A stretch of DNA of 64,000 nucleotides from Uloborus plumipes (lineage: Eukaryota > Arthropoda > Arachnida > Araneae > Uloboridae), in assembly GCA_038373865.1 (NCBI GenBank), contig JAXGGA010003449.1, positions 38,393 through 102,392 on the forward strand, given 5' to 3'. The notes under the pieces were generated by a model. The model was not told where the DNA came from, made no database searches, and was given only the letters and a program-made list of their open reading frames with translations. Both the position numbers and the translations under genes were made by a program. Below are positions 41,725-55,100 of the stretch, in pieces (the stretch's first letter is position 1; each line of letters begins with the position of its first letter).

Positions 41725-44700
41725 CTGCTTTAAATACATTTTGGTAACTAAAAGGTAATGCGAAATAGCAATTGAAAAGTGAAGTGATAGAAACCAAGAT
41801 TATTTAGGTTGAAAATTATTTTTTAAAAGTTTGAAAATTGGACAAATTCCTTTTTCAATTCAGAGGAAGTTTTGAGATTATGAAGTTAAGCAGCAGTCGC
41901 TAGAGTTAACAGTAGAGCCAATATTTAGAAAAGTGCCAATTTAAAGTTGGAGTTTTCTGAAATAATTATATTAAAATATATATATTAGGCTAAAAAATCA
42001 AATTTCATAATAAAAAAGCATTTCTTGGAAATAAAAATGAGCGATAAGGTTTTTAGATAAAATAAATATATGACATTACCAAATCCAAGCTAATAAAACA
42101 TTTGTTTTGTTTTGAAACAACATACAACTTCAACTTTTTCAACACACAACTCTGCTGCTTGCTTTTCTTTAATTAGTTGCAGGAAATTATATTTTTTGAT
42201 CAGAAATTCAAATTTAGCATGCTAGTTATTATCTAGTTATTTAGCGAAGTTATGAGAAATTGGAGCACCAAAATAAATAAATAAATAAATAAATAAAATA
42301 ATAATAATTAATTAACTTAATTTCTGCAGTGTCAATTTTTCTTATTTTACTAACTTCTATTGTTAGGTCATACAAACCACAAATGAAGCAATTGTACTAA
42401 AACTCATTGCTTTTCATTTTTTAAGAACAAAAATATTCAATATATATGGCTAAAACCTATGATTTTTGCTTTTTATAATTCTGAAACGTGTGAGTTAGTT
42501 CTGTAACATATTCGCTGTTTTTCACGCTCTGACTGTTACCGATCTGACAAACTGACAAAGTTTTTTTTTTATTTCCGAGTCGATCGCACTAAACCAAAAT
42601 CAAACACGTGGTTTTTTCATTTGTAATAAAGGACTATACTTATATATAAAATAATTTTTAAAATAATAAAAACTGCGCATTTTAGAGCGGATTACCGATC
42701 TGATGACTCAAATGACACACATTTTATAAAATCACTTTAAAAAATCTTACCTACAATTTTAGATGCAGAAATGCGAATTTTTAATTACGATTCGATAAAA
42801 CATCCCACCAGGTACTCAGTATCACGTGGTATAGGTGCAGGAAATGATTTTGGGAGCCTAAACATAGATCGGAAGTTATTGTTACCACTCTGACGGCGGA
42901 ACTTGGGACACGCTTATTTCGCATCGGCTAGAAAATCAGAAATCGATTAAAACAAAAATGAAGTAAAATATTAACAAAGGGGTGAAAATAGAATCGTTTT
43001 TTGTGCAAGTGCGTTTTTTTGGGAAGTTAGAAAGTGTGCATGACCTGTTTGCATGCTAAGCTTTGCTACAGGGGACACGTTACCGATCTGATTTTTGATG
43101 TATAAAAACAATATTTTCTGAAGAAAAATATTTTTTTTTCTGATGTTATTAGATGAAATTAAAACAGAACCATATCTTCTTTCTGGGGAAAATTATTTTT
43201 TTAACTAGTTCTTAAAATACTAGTGAAGATTCACTTGGGACTCAAATTGGCACTTTTCTAAATATTAGCTCAGTAGTCTCTTGTACTGCAAATGCTCATG
43301 TTTGCAGTGGACACTTTAGTGGGTGTCATTTTTTTTTTAATGTAGAGCACATTTTTCTTGTTTCAGGCTCCCTAGAATCTCTGTGATCTGGGCTTCGGGG
43401 GGGGGGGGGGTACCACAGCAATGGGGCTCGGATTAAAAAAAAAGGAAATGAGAAAAAAAGATGGATAAAAAAGTATTGAAATTCTTTTTTATTTATCCTG
43501 TGACAAAAGGAAGTGTCTTGTGGAGGGCTGGAGCGTGCAATCGGGCGACTGCTTGAAAGAGGCCGATATGTCATGGGACCGGTAGCAAAATACTAACAAG
43601 TTTTTCTTCTGTGAAATTTTGAAAGCAAATGCAATTTTAAATGCCTATTTAGAAGCATTGAAATTCTGTGTTATTGAAATTCCCTAATGAACATTTGTGC
43701 ATTGTAACGTTGTTTATTTTCTGTACATCTTTAGCACAAAGGTATTTGTAAACTTCACTAACATATGTTTTAAATGAAAAAAGAAAAAAAGAAGTTAAAA
43801 TATTGTGGGAGAGATTAAAAGTATTATAACGAACAGTCACACTAGTTGTTCTAAGCGTTTGAATGTAAAACTCGAAAAAAAAAAAACTTTTTCAAGAGAT
43901 TCAAGAAGTATATTTTTTAATTAATATTAGATGGGAAAAAATATCAAAGGGAACATTGCTAAGTTCCACATCGGTTGGACTTGTTTAAAGGTATTTTTAC
44001 TGGGGCCGCAAACTCTAATAAATGTATCAAGCTGAAAGTGGATTATTAGAATAAATAAAAGAGAAGAGAGGAACATAGTTGATAAGAGGCTCCCCGCAAT
44101 ACCTTCGTTCTCCCTCACCAAGATAGCCTAAACGGGTGTTTTAGACCCTTTATTTTAAAAAAAATTCGGGGGTGGTTTCCAAACCCCACAATTGCAATTT
44201 ACAATAACGTATTTCAGACTTCAATTTCAGAGAACTACCAGGAGAGCACACAATCGTAGCTCCCAGAACCTCCCCCCCCCTCGAAGTATTGGCTAATTCG
44301 AATTGACTTATTCGAAGTATTGGCTAAAATTTCATCTGCGGGCATTAGATCGGAACAATTTTCGAGGAGAACCCCCTAGCCTCCTAAAATCGTTGAAAAT
44401 CATCTGCAATTGCGTTTCTGGAACTTCGATTTCGAAAAATTGCATAGCCTCCGAACTATTCTTCTCACTAACATTACGAAAATTCGTCTAAAACTGCTTT
44501 TGAAGCAACATAATATCGGATACTTAAAAGAGCAGAACCCTCGGCTCCCCTATCGCCAACTTCATTTAAGATCGTCTTAATTTCGTTTTAAAGGCGTCAA
44601 TTTCCAAAAAATTCGGGGGTGAGCCTCCATTTGTGTTCTCTCCCAACATGTTGTGAAACTAAGATTTTAGAACTGTTGTTTCCCAAACTTTGTTTCCCTT

Positions 44701-47700
44701 CCCCTCGCCCTTCCCTAACGCAATTGACGAAAATCTGCAAAGGTGTGTTTGGAATTTCAAGTTCGAAAAACGTCGAACCTCTCTTCTTTTAAAAGTAAAC
44801 AAAGAGCTTCTAAAACGGCGTTTTTAAAACTACACATTCGAAAAAATTTCGGGAAAAACACCTGATCGTCTTTTTTTTTTTTTTTTTTGTGAATTATCTG
44901 AGAATAAAAATTCAATATTTCAATCATAAACGTAAAATTTAATTTTGATCTTGCGACTTGGTTTGTATTGCTAGTACTTCGATCTAGTAATGACACCCTC
45001 TGAAACAAGATCTCTCTTTCTCTCTGTTTATGCGTAACAAATAAGGGGAACGAAACTCATACACGTTTCTTCTTCATTTTGTGAGCACCCTCCATTCGTT
45101 TATTCCATTTTTCTCCTCCCTTATTATTTAAAAGGCATACGAGGAAGTAGTGTGTTACCCACATCAAATAAGCAAGTCATTAAGGAAAAATATTCATATA
45201 ATTTCGATATTATTTTATTTAGGCAATTGGGTTTCAAAAGAAGAAAGAAATATTAGTATATAGTTTGACCACGGAGAGATGGCGGGTGGGCTATAAACTG
45301 AAACGGACCACTTCATTTTGAAATTTCAATGAAGTGATCCGTTTCCGCTTCCGTGCTGATGAGGGCATAATAATCCCGAAACTGCAGTCCATGGATCGAA
45401 ACGAACGAGTTGGCGGTGTATTGCATGTTCCTGCCTTAGCCCTTGCTTAGAGGCGGTTACTCACTGCTTTACTACTATTTTACTTGCACCGGATTCATTT
45501 CTCAAATTTACTCAATTTTTATATCGAAATATAAAAAATCAAATAAAATACATAAATTCGAATTAAAGTACTCAAAATAAAACCCTAAAATAGTAATATA
45601 AAAGTTCTTGACGTAATTTTAAAATACGGTAAAAATGGGATAACTTCCAAAAGGTCGTGTTTTAAATTAACTTTTAAAATTCGCGTGCTGTGTCTTAAAA
45701 AAATGCAATATCAAATTAAACTATACGTATAGCACATAAACAATCGAAAACTGGTATAATATTTTACAAGTGTGAGTTCCAATGAAATCCACGAAAATAT
45801 GAATTGTAATTAAGCTACCGCAGTATGATGTAAACAGTTTTGTTACACGAACGTCATTGTTTATTACCTCAAAAAATGTTTGGATGTTGTTATATTTTAG
45901 AAGCGGAAAAGTTTATCCGAACCAGAGATCTCAATAATTTAGCCTTGACCGTTGTTAACCTAATTGTAAAGTTAAAACCGCAGAGCTAATAGGAAAATAA
46001 TAACAGCTCTGCCAAGTACTTGATCTCGTCATTAGAACTGGACTTCTCCATTATCATTGTTTTGACAGCCTTGTGGCCAATTGGTAGTTGACTATGCGTT
46101 TCCTAAATTCAAAAACTGTAATTATAATAATAATAATGATAATATTTTACAGTTCCTTTTAAACTTTTTTTTAAAAACATTTGTTTATATTTAGCAGTTT
46201 GAAGTAAACAGATTTACAAAGGGCTGTGTGTCTGTGTGTGCAATATTCCTTCACACTTTATCCAGGTTAGAATTGGGTTGTTACAATTGAAGGACTTGGA
46301 GGATGAAAGGGCTAAAAAAAACTCTCGACAATGATAAAAAAAATTATTCCTTTTTTTTAATTATTAATTATTGTTTTGTTTTTTGAACCTAAACGTTGCA
46401 GAATTATTTTTTTTTTTTAATTTCAAAAAGTAGAAACTAATAACTCCCTATTGCTAAATTTCGGTTCCTGCCTCGCAACCGAATGCTGACATTCTGATTC
46501 TATACAGTTCTTCTTTTAGGAATCCTCATTTGCATTTAAAAACTCTCATTTACCCTCAAGTTCTGTCCGTCCGTGAAAACCTCGTCTAGCACTCGCGAAT
46601 CATTCCACTTAAAAAAGGGTGATGGGTTGTGAGTGGGAACCTTCCGAAGTTTTCGATTTAACCCTACACTGCATGGTGTTGCCAATTGGCTACATGGACA
46701 ATTTGTCCTCCTTATGAATAGCAGAATGTAGTCACAAGGCAACTCAATGCATAAAAAGCAAGTATTGGATATATTTAAAGCAATTATCACCATTTATCCT
46801 CCATACATGGCAGCACTGGTCTGTTACATGCTCTTAAATGAATCCATATAGATAGCTTTTAAAATCACTCAAACTACCATGTTTTGAAATTATTTTTTAC
46901 AATGAAATATTTTTCTTCGTCTTTTAAAAAAATAACATGAATAAAATAAACATTTATCTTTCGTTTAAGATGCGTTTTACATCAAAATAATTATTTGGAA
47001 AAAATCTAGGACATAATACACGTCTGTAGCCATTTGGCAACATTATGCAGTAAGCATCCAGAGAACACTTCGATTCATCTCTATAGTTCATGAAGTATGT
47101 GCTTTGTTTATGTTTCGCGCTAGCTTCTTTCCCTCTTTTTGGAAGGTATAATATAATCATGCGGACCCAAAAGTGGTACTTTCGGCTGTTCTACCGTTTA
47201 TAAGACCTCGCAATTATCAATGCTTAGTTGATGTTCAACAGAGTGAACAAACAAAAAATCAATAGGGAAAAGCCTTTAAAACGTGTTCATTTTAGATTTC
47301 AGTTAGCACAAACGTTGTGCTTACACGGACAAGTAAAGTCATTAATAATTTTAAAATATAGTTTTGAAAAAAAAAACTAAAAAATACGCTTTTACATTGG
47401 AATGCGCTGTGATCATCACGGGTTTCCCTCTGATTTTCAAAACTACTGAATATCCGCACTTAAGTTTACATGTACTTATAATACATCAATATGCAATACA
47501 GTTTAGCCTTTAGTATTAAAAATAATATTAAATATATTACTTTTATATTTGCAAAGAACGTAAATTTTATCTTTTATTCAGAGTTACATACATACATACA
47601 TACATACAAACAAACCCACATGTGAAATTAATAAAAGCGTATTAAAAAGAGACCATTAGCTACAGAGGAACTAGAGTTACAAACCAAAAAAAAAAAAAAG

Positions 47701-49090
47701 AGAAAAGAAAGAAAGCTTGCGCGAGAGAGCCTCCAAAAGACATCAGATTTGACAGAATTGATCATCGGAAAGTACAAGTACATATAAAAAATAATGTAAA
47801 ATGTCAAAATGTAAAGGATTACAAGAGTACAGTGCACCAAATGTTCAATTCCTCTATTTTTTTACAAAAAAAAACTAATTTCAAGACTATCATTTACAAT
47901 CATTTTTATCTGTTGAATGCATGGTGTAGCCATTTGGCAACAAAACTATTTTTAATTAGAAAGGGGTGAAAATTTAGAGTTAAATTTTTTAAAATATTTT
48001 TCCATGTTTTCTTATTACATTGACAAACACATATATTTTTTTCTACGAAAAATAAAAAATCATGCAGTGTAGGGTTAAAACTTGCATTTGCTATCCTTTT
48101 GACGTATTCAAGAAAACTATATATTTGAAATTAGCATCATTCTACGTTGTTTAATACGGCTCAAAATGCTTCTTGTTATTCTTCCCCGTATTGTTATCTT
48201 ACCTAACACCCCTATTTTGGGAAGATCAGATAAGTCCTGACGCATGCGCAAATACGCGGAAGGTTTTACCTCAGAAAATCAGACAGTAAGTTTCCCTAAT
48301 TTTACGCATGAGTCTTTATGAGTCTTGAGAGCCTTTATTTTCAAATGTTGGCAGCTATGTTATTTACCGCTTTTAGCGAAAAAAAAGTCCACTATTAAAA
48401 AAAAATGAAGTTACTACCAATGAACTTGTAACTACCGGCCACTGATGACTACAGAATTTCCCCGTTTCTGCCTATTAACTAAATAGTTTTTTGGTCAAAA
48501 AAGATCGTTTTTTTACTGCTTTACTGCTTCACGGATGACTGAAGTATAAATAGTTTGATTCATCCTGATCACTTCAGTCTCGCTTTGGGAATTTTGAAGC
48601 AATTTAAAGGATGAATTAATTCCTATGATAACTGTCATGAGGAAAGTTTGGTTTTGTTTGCGGGAGCTTGTCCAGATTGGCAAGTGGGCAACCAGGCATA
48701 TGCCTATGGTCGCCAAAAATTAGATACCTCCTCGAAAACATAGCATTTTGCACTGTAAAAAATGAAGGTTGTTTTTACAGTATAATACAGCTATTTTTGT
48801 AGTAACAAACCAAAAATTTCTAGTTTTACAGTAACAAACTGTAAAATTGCTAATTTTAGTTTACAACCGTGTATTTTACAGTTTTAAACTGGAACCTCTG
48901 CTGCCAGTATTATACTGTTGTTTTTACATCATTATACTGTTGTTTTTACAGTATAATACAGCTAAATTTTACGGCAATAAGCTGTGAAATTTCTAACAGA
49001 ACAGTAATAAACTGTAAAATTGCTAGTTTTACAGTTTTTTACTGTGCATTTTACAGTTTTAAATTGGAACCTGGGCTGCCAGTATTGTAC

Positions 49091-49136
<46 letters not shown>

Positions 49137-52100
49137 CATTTTTTGCAGTCTGGAAATTTACTTTCGAACATGGAGTATAAATATGCTTTCCTGTTAGATT
49201 CATTCAAATAATTTATAATTGTAACATGATTTACAATCTTAGCGCATCTTTTTTTTTTCTCTCTACCTATAATAAATCATTAATTAAGTAGATGGCAAGG
49301 GCGGATCTAGAAATATTGCAATAGAATGGTGATTGATGTTTTTACGTATCCTTCCCTACCCATGTTCCTTCTGCTAGCATCAAAAATAGTCTAAAAAGGC
49401 TTTTTTTTTAAACTTCAATATTGAAAATTTATCAGCTGTAAGTCCCTCAAAGGAGGTTTGATTGCCCCTCCCTTCTAACCGTCCCTGGTGGATGAGAATA
49501 AACGCTGTAATCACAAAATGACTAGAACACCATCCAATGTCTAAACCTAACCAGGAAGCCATACGATAGTGTAATAATGGAGGGAGGGGGGATGTAAACA
49601 AGTATTAATCGAAAGAGCGTTACAAAACATATTTTGGGGCGCATGACTTGTTTGCTCTCGTGTTCCTGTTATCGAAATGTGAGGCATTAATGTCTGCCGA
49701 AATTTTAAGAAACTTTCAAATTTAGCGAGCTTCGGAGAGTAATGGAAGACATCTTTCACGTGATTTGCATCCACATGCAGACGGTGAAATTGCTTGGTAC
49801 CTTTTATTCTTCCTCAAGTCGTTAAATCTGTGGCATTTCTTACTTCGTGAATTTCGGTAGACTTTCTGATTTTATATATGTCTTGACAACGATAGGACAA
49901 GTGCAAATTAAATTTGCGTCAGAAAATGTCTCAATATTTCCTTTCGGTAGCTACCTATTTAAATTTCTTTCATGACCACAGTAATTGCGTCACTCCCTGG
50001 TAAGCTTAAAAACCATCTCCCATAGTCTGAAATCATATTCTTCAGTAAAGTAAACGTCCGAAGTTCGGAAGTTAAGTTAAAACTCGATTTAAATAATCAT
50101 TAAAGTTGAAACAGATCTCCCTTTGCCGAAAAAATAAAAAATAAAGAAAAACTTTCCGTATTAATTCATAACTTGTCGTTAAAAATGTTTCTGCTTCTCT
50201 GTTTTAGATTAGTCCAGTGTGCCTTTGGCGTTATGTTGGTGCTTCAGCCTTGGGACTTTTCCCCACGCAAATAATCAGCGTGTACCTTGGTACGAAGGTA
50301 CGTTCCATGGAAGAAGTTCTGGTGGATGAAAACACAGCTGTGGGTTACGGGATGCTTATAATACAGGTATGTATGTAATTTTGAACCTGTGGTAATTGTA
50401 CAGAAAATAACAACGTTACAATGCACAAATGAGCAGGGATACTGCAGACACGTGTATCGGCGTTACAAGGAACGCCTTTATCAATGCAAAAAAGTTGTGA
50501 GCTTATGGATGCACAGACATCCGACAAAAGCTCGATAGATGAGGCAGGATACTGTCTTCAGTATGAGCAGGATACTGAAGACACGAATACACGTGTCTGC
50601 AGTATCCCTGCTCATTTGTGCATTGTAACGTTGTTATTTTCTGTACATCTTTAGCACAAAGGTATTTGTAAACTTTGTGGTAATTGATTAAGTGAAACAG
50701 GATATACGGTGGCTGCCGCTTATATCAATCAAATTTATTCTAAACTGTTTTGTGTAAAGCAGTGAGTAACCGCCCTTAAGTAAGGGCTAAGGCAGGAACA
50801 TGCAATACACTGCCAACTCCGCTATTTCGATCCATGGACTGCAGTTTCGTGCTTATTATGCACTCATCAGCATTGGAATACGAAACTAGCCGAATTGGAG
50901 GCAAAAATCCTCTTATAAAGCACAGAGAGCCGAAAAAAACTGGTAGCTAATGGGAAATTAGAACACCAGCGAGCGACTGCACTTGGTACGGTACAACTCG
51001 TAAATTTTTTAAGGCAGAGATGCAGTATTAACTGGACCCACAACGAGAGACTGGTTCATGGGCAACCTTAATATACGTAATAGAGGGGCAAGCATCCGCA
51101 AATATCATGCGTGGCTCAGCGCAGGCGCGCGAAGAACCTTTATTGCACAAAGAGAGGGGATCAGCGGCTATGAAAAGTTGTTGCAACCTCGTAGACAACG
51201 CTTTTTGCCTGTCTAGTTTGAGAGTCTCTACTAGAAGAGGCTATGAAGCAGTGTATCTAGTTTTATTAAATATATGGTTCCATGTTCGAAATCGCATCCT
51301 ATTCACCAATCACATTTTACAATTTGTCACCTGACCGAGTTAAAAACAATAGCAAAATTAAATTCGAGGCGAGCGAGAATAATGTTTTTTGTTTGATGGG
51401 TTTTTAATTAATTTTTTCACCTTTAATGATTATTAGACTGCAAGAAAATCTGTTGTTATTTTTTAAAGTAGTTTGAAGTTATGCTTCAAAAATATGGAAT
51501 CATTGAATTTTAATGTAACTTGTTTTATTTATTTTGCTCTTGATTCAGAATACCCAACAATCGAATTCCCAACTTTCTATGATCCATTTCTAAAAATTCC
51601 TCTTTTCCAAGTGGGTAATGGCGACATTTTGCTACACAGCAAAGGTACATGGTTCTATACCTGCTTCTCCGTTTTCGAAAAAACATCAAAAATAGAAATG
51701 ATTTTAACAGCATGAAAAGTTACATTAAAATAACAGGCCAGCTAATTAAAACATCATTAAAAGCTTGATTGAAATGGAGGAAAATTATCTAAATAAATAC
51801 GTCAAGTCATTGAAAAACAACAAATGTTTCATTAAAACATGAAGAGATCTAATATGGCAGCGAAGTAAACGACATTTTTTTATTTTCGCCAAGCGCCCAC
51901 ACACAATGGAGAAGTACTCACAATAGAGAAGTACTTTTTTTTCTTTGAGCGATTTTAAAGATGAAACTAATTTAATAATTTTTTCTTTACTTTTTTTATA
52001 ATTACGTATAACATTTTCTTGTACTTTAACATTCTGCCAAGAATGAATTAAAAGTTTATTTTTATGTAGAATACGAATATAGTGCAATGGCGAAGTACGT

Positions 52101-55100
52101 TTCTTCTTCTCTCAGCGATTTTAAAGACGTTCCTTCGCGGTTTTTTTTTTCTTATTTTACTTTTTTTATAATTAAAATGTCTTCCTGTGTTTTAGCATTC
52201 TGCCAAGGCTGATTCACAAAAGCTTAGTTTTAGTTAGGACAAGTTGTTCTCATCAGTGAAGTTTATTTGGAGCAATTCAATACAAAGTAGTAGAATTTAG
52301 ATAGGGGAATGATACGGAAAATAAACTCACGTTGGAGCGGTACCAAAAATTTGAGTACCGTCACGAATCATTTACAGATAACAATAGTGCACAAACTCTT
52401 GCAGATAACTTATCAGTTCTATACCGATTAGCCCCGAAGAGTGGAAAATAGATTTATTGCTTTCTGATAAAAATGCATTCGTGTGCGTTTCAAGGGCTGT
52501 TTTATGTAGTCATTTAGGATTGCTAAAAGGGTTTTTTGTGGTGGGAAATTGCTCTAAAACAATTATTGTTCATTTGAAAAACGTTTTCATGCTGGATATA
52601 AACAAAGTTCTTAAACATTTCTCTTCTAAAAGCATTAGCATAATTAATATTTTTCCCATTTGGAAAGAATTTTTTTTCTGTTAAAAGTTTGCTCTGACAA
52701 ATTTATTATTCATTTTAAAAGCGTTGCTTGAATGAAATTATAAAAAGGTTCAAATTATAAAAGGTCATTAGTAATAGGAACAATGCATTACTTTTTAAAG
52801 GTTTCTTAAGTATTACGTTTTAAAAAAGGATATTAACAAAATTATTTTTGTGTGTTTTTTTTTTGGGGGGGGGGGTTAAATATATTGCTCTGAAAATTTC
52901 ATTTGTCATTCATTTTAGAAACATTGTTTTGAAGCTGAATCGAATAAGTTTCATAAATATTTCTCGTTAAGAATCATTAGCATAATTGAAGGACTTAGGA
53001 GATGAAGGGGTTATATGACAAAACCGAAACTGCGAACAATTAAAGTTCAAAGTTTTATTGTTGCAATTGTTGAAGCTTTTTTGTTTCCTGGTTTTGTCGT
53101 TAGTGATTGTATGAAGTTGGTTTAATGACATCTACTTTTTGATGTACCAACTTTTATTTTCTTACCTGTATCCATTGCTTACCATTGCCCAGAGTGTGTT
53201 TTCAAAAAATGTAGCGTAGCCCCTTCATCCTCCAAACCCTTCAATCAGTTAGTATTTTTTCTACATGCAAAGGATTTCTTTCTGTTAAAATGTGCTTTAG
53301 CAAATACATTATTCATTTTAGTAGCGTTTCTTTAAAAGCAGGATAGAAGAGATTTCATAACTATTTCTTTTGAAAAGATATAAGCAAAATTAGTTTCTAC
53401 TCTTTCGAGGTAAAAGGGATTTTTTGTGATAAAACATTACTCAGGAAAATTAGTTACTCATTTTAGAGATGTTGTTTTAAAGTTGGATCGAATAACTTTC
53501 ACATATTTTTCTGTCTAAAAATGGAATCAAAATTAGTTTGTTTTACCAGAGCGCGAGGTTTTTTTTTTTTTTTTTTTTGTAGAAATGGGTATTTACAGGG
53601 TGACAAGAAATAACTTGGACGAAGTTTCAAACCAAATATCTGTAAATACCACTGAAATTTTAACGATATTGTGATAGGGAATCGATCCTAGAAAGCTACT
53701 AAATAAGTGTAAGTGAGTTAGTTGGGATAACCATTATTGTTCGCAAACTATCTGCCATACTTGAATTGCATAAGCAAGAAACGAAAAAATGAAATTGTTT
53801 AACGATTGAAAGTGGCTAAATACACGATTTCCTGCACAATTAAAAGGTTAAAAAACTCAAACATGATGGTGACAGGTCAGGAAGAAGAAGAAAGTGCACA
53901 GTTAACCAGCGACCAGAAAGTGGTCAAAAAGCGAGTTTAACGAAATCCTAGGATTTCAATAAGAAAGGTTGCTAGAGGGGTGAAAACCAGTATAGAAACC
54001 ACTCGTTTGATGGTAATTGTTGAGCTTGGTCTTCTCCCTTACAAAATGAAAGAGACTTAAAAGCTAGCAGCGAAGAACCAACGCACAAGACTTCAAAAGA
54101 GGAAAGAACTGTTAAGCGGGCCGCAGATGATCGATAGAAAACATTGCTCTTCACAAATGAAAAACTGTTCTCAATTGAACAAACTCAAAATAGCCATAAT
54201 GATAGAGTTTGGTCAGCAGAAGTACCTGGAACTTTTTTAATTGTTGGCGGCGTCAACTACCCCTATCTGCAATGGTTTGGGGTGGGATATGTGCTAGTGG
54301 GGAAACACCACTTGTTTTTGTTGATCAAGGGATAAAAAATAATCAGCAAACATACCGCAAACTCATTTTGGATGATGTTGTCTTACCTTGTTCGCAAAAG
54401 TTCTTTGAAAACCAAAGATGGACCTTCCAACAGGAGTTTTCACAAAAGACACTCAAGATTGATGCAAGACACATTTTCCAAACTTCATTGGAGCTGAAGA
54501 ATGGCCCCCCGTATTCCCCAGATTTGAACCCAATGTATTATTCTGTTTGGTCCATCTTGGAAACAAGGGTGTATACTAAACCTGATAAAACTTTGGCATC
54601 TCTACAACCATTCTTCGGGAAAGAAAGGGATAAAATATCAATGAGTGAGTTGCGGCCCGTAGCCGAAAATTTTGTGACACGTCTAAAGCTCTGTATTAAT
54701 ACTAACGGTAGCCAATTTGAAAACGTTTAAATATATCAGACAAAATAATGTATTCATACTTATTTTGAAGTTTGGTCGCATTATTTTCATTAGCAACAAA
54801 GTTATACCGTACGATGTGTGTCCAAGTTATTTCTTGTCACCCTGTAATCCGACAAATTTCTTATTAATCATAGCTGTTTTAAAAATAGGGCAAAAAAGGT
54901 TTGATTATTATTTTTTGTTTAAACGGTATACTAGCAAAATTAGTTTTTTTTCCCTTGGTAAAAAGGATATTTTGTGTAAAACATTGCTCTGAAAAGTTTG
55001 TTACTGATTTTGGAAATGTTATTTTGAAGTTAGATAGAACACGTTTTTTTATGAGAAGTATTTCGTTTTAAAAGACAGTATCAAAATTATTTCCCAATGT

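Noticed and set aside
48869..49211. Plus-strand frames with long Lys runs
   Set aside because: They read through the A40 tract and the ACTGTAAAA repeat; no protein family and two overlapping frames are equally open.
51107..51334. Possible Penelope-type protein fragment near the ribozyme repeat
   Set aside because: No reverse-transcriptase or GIY-YIG motif can be read in any frame.
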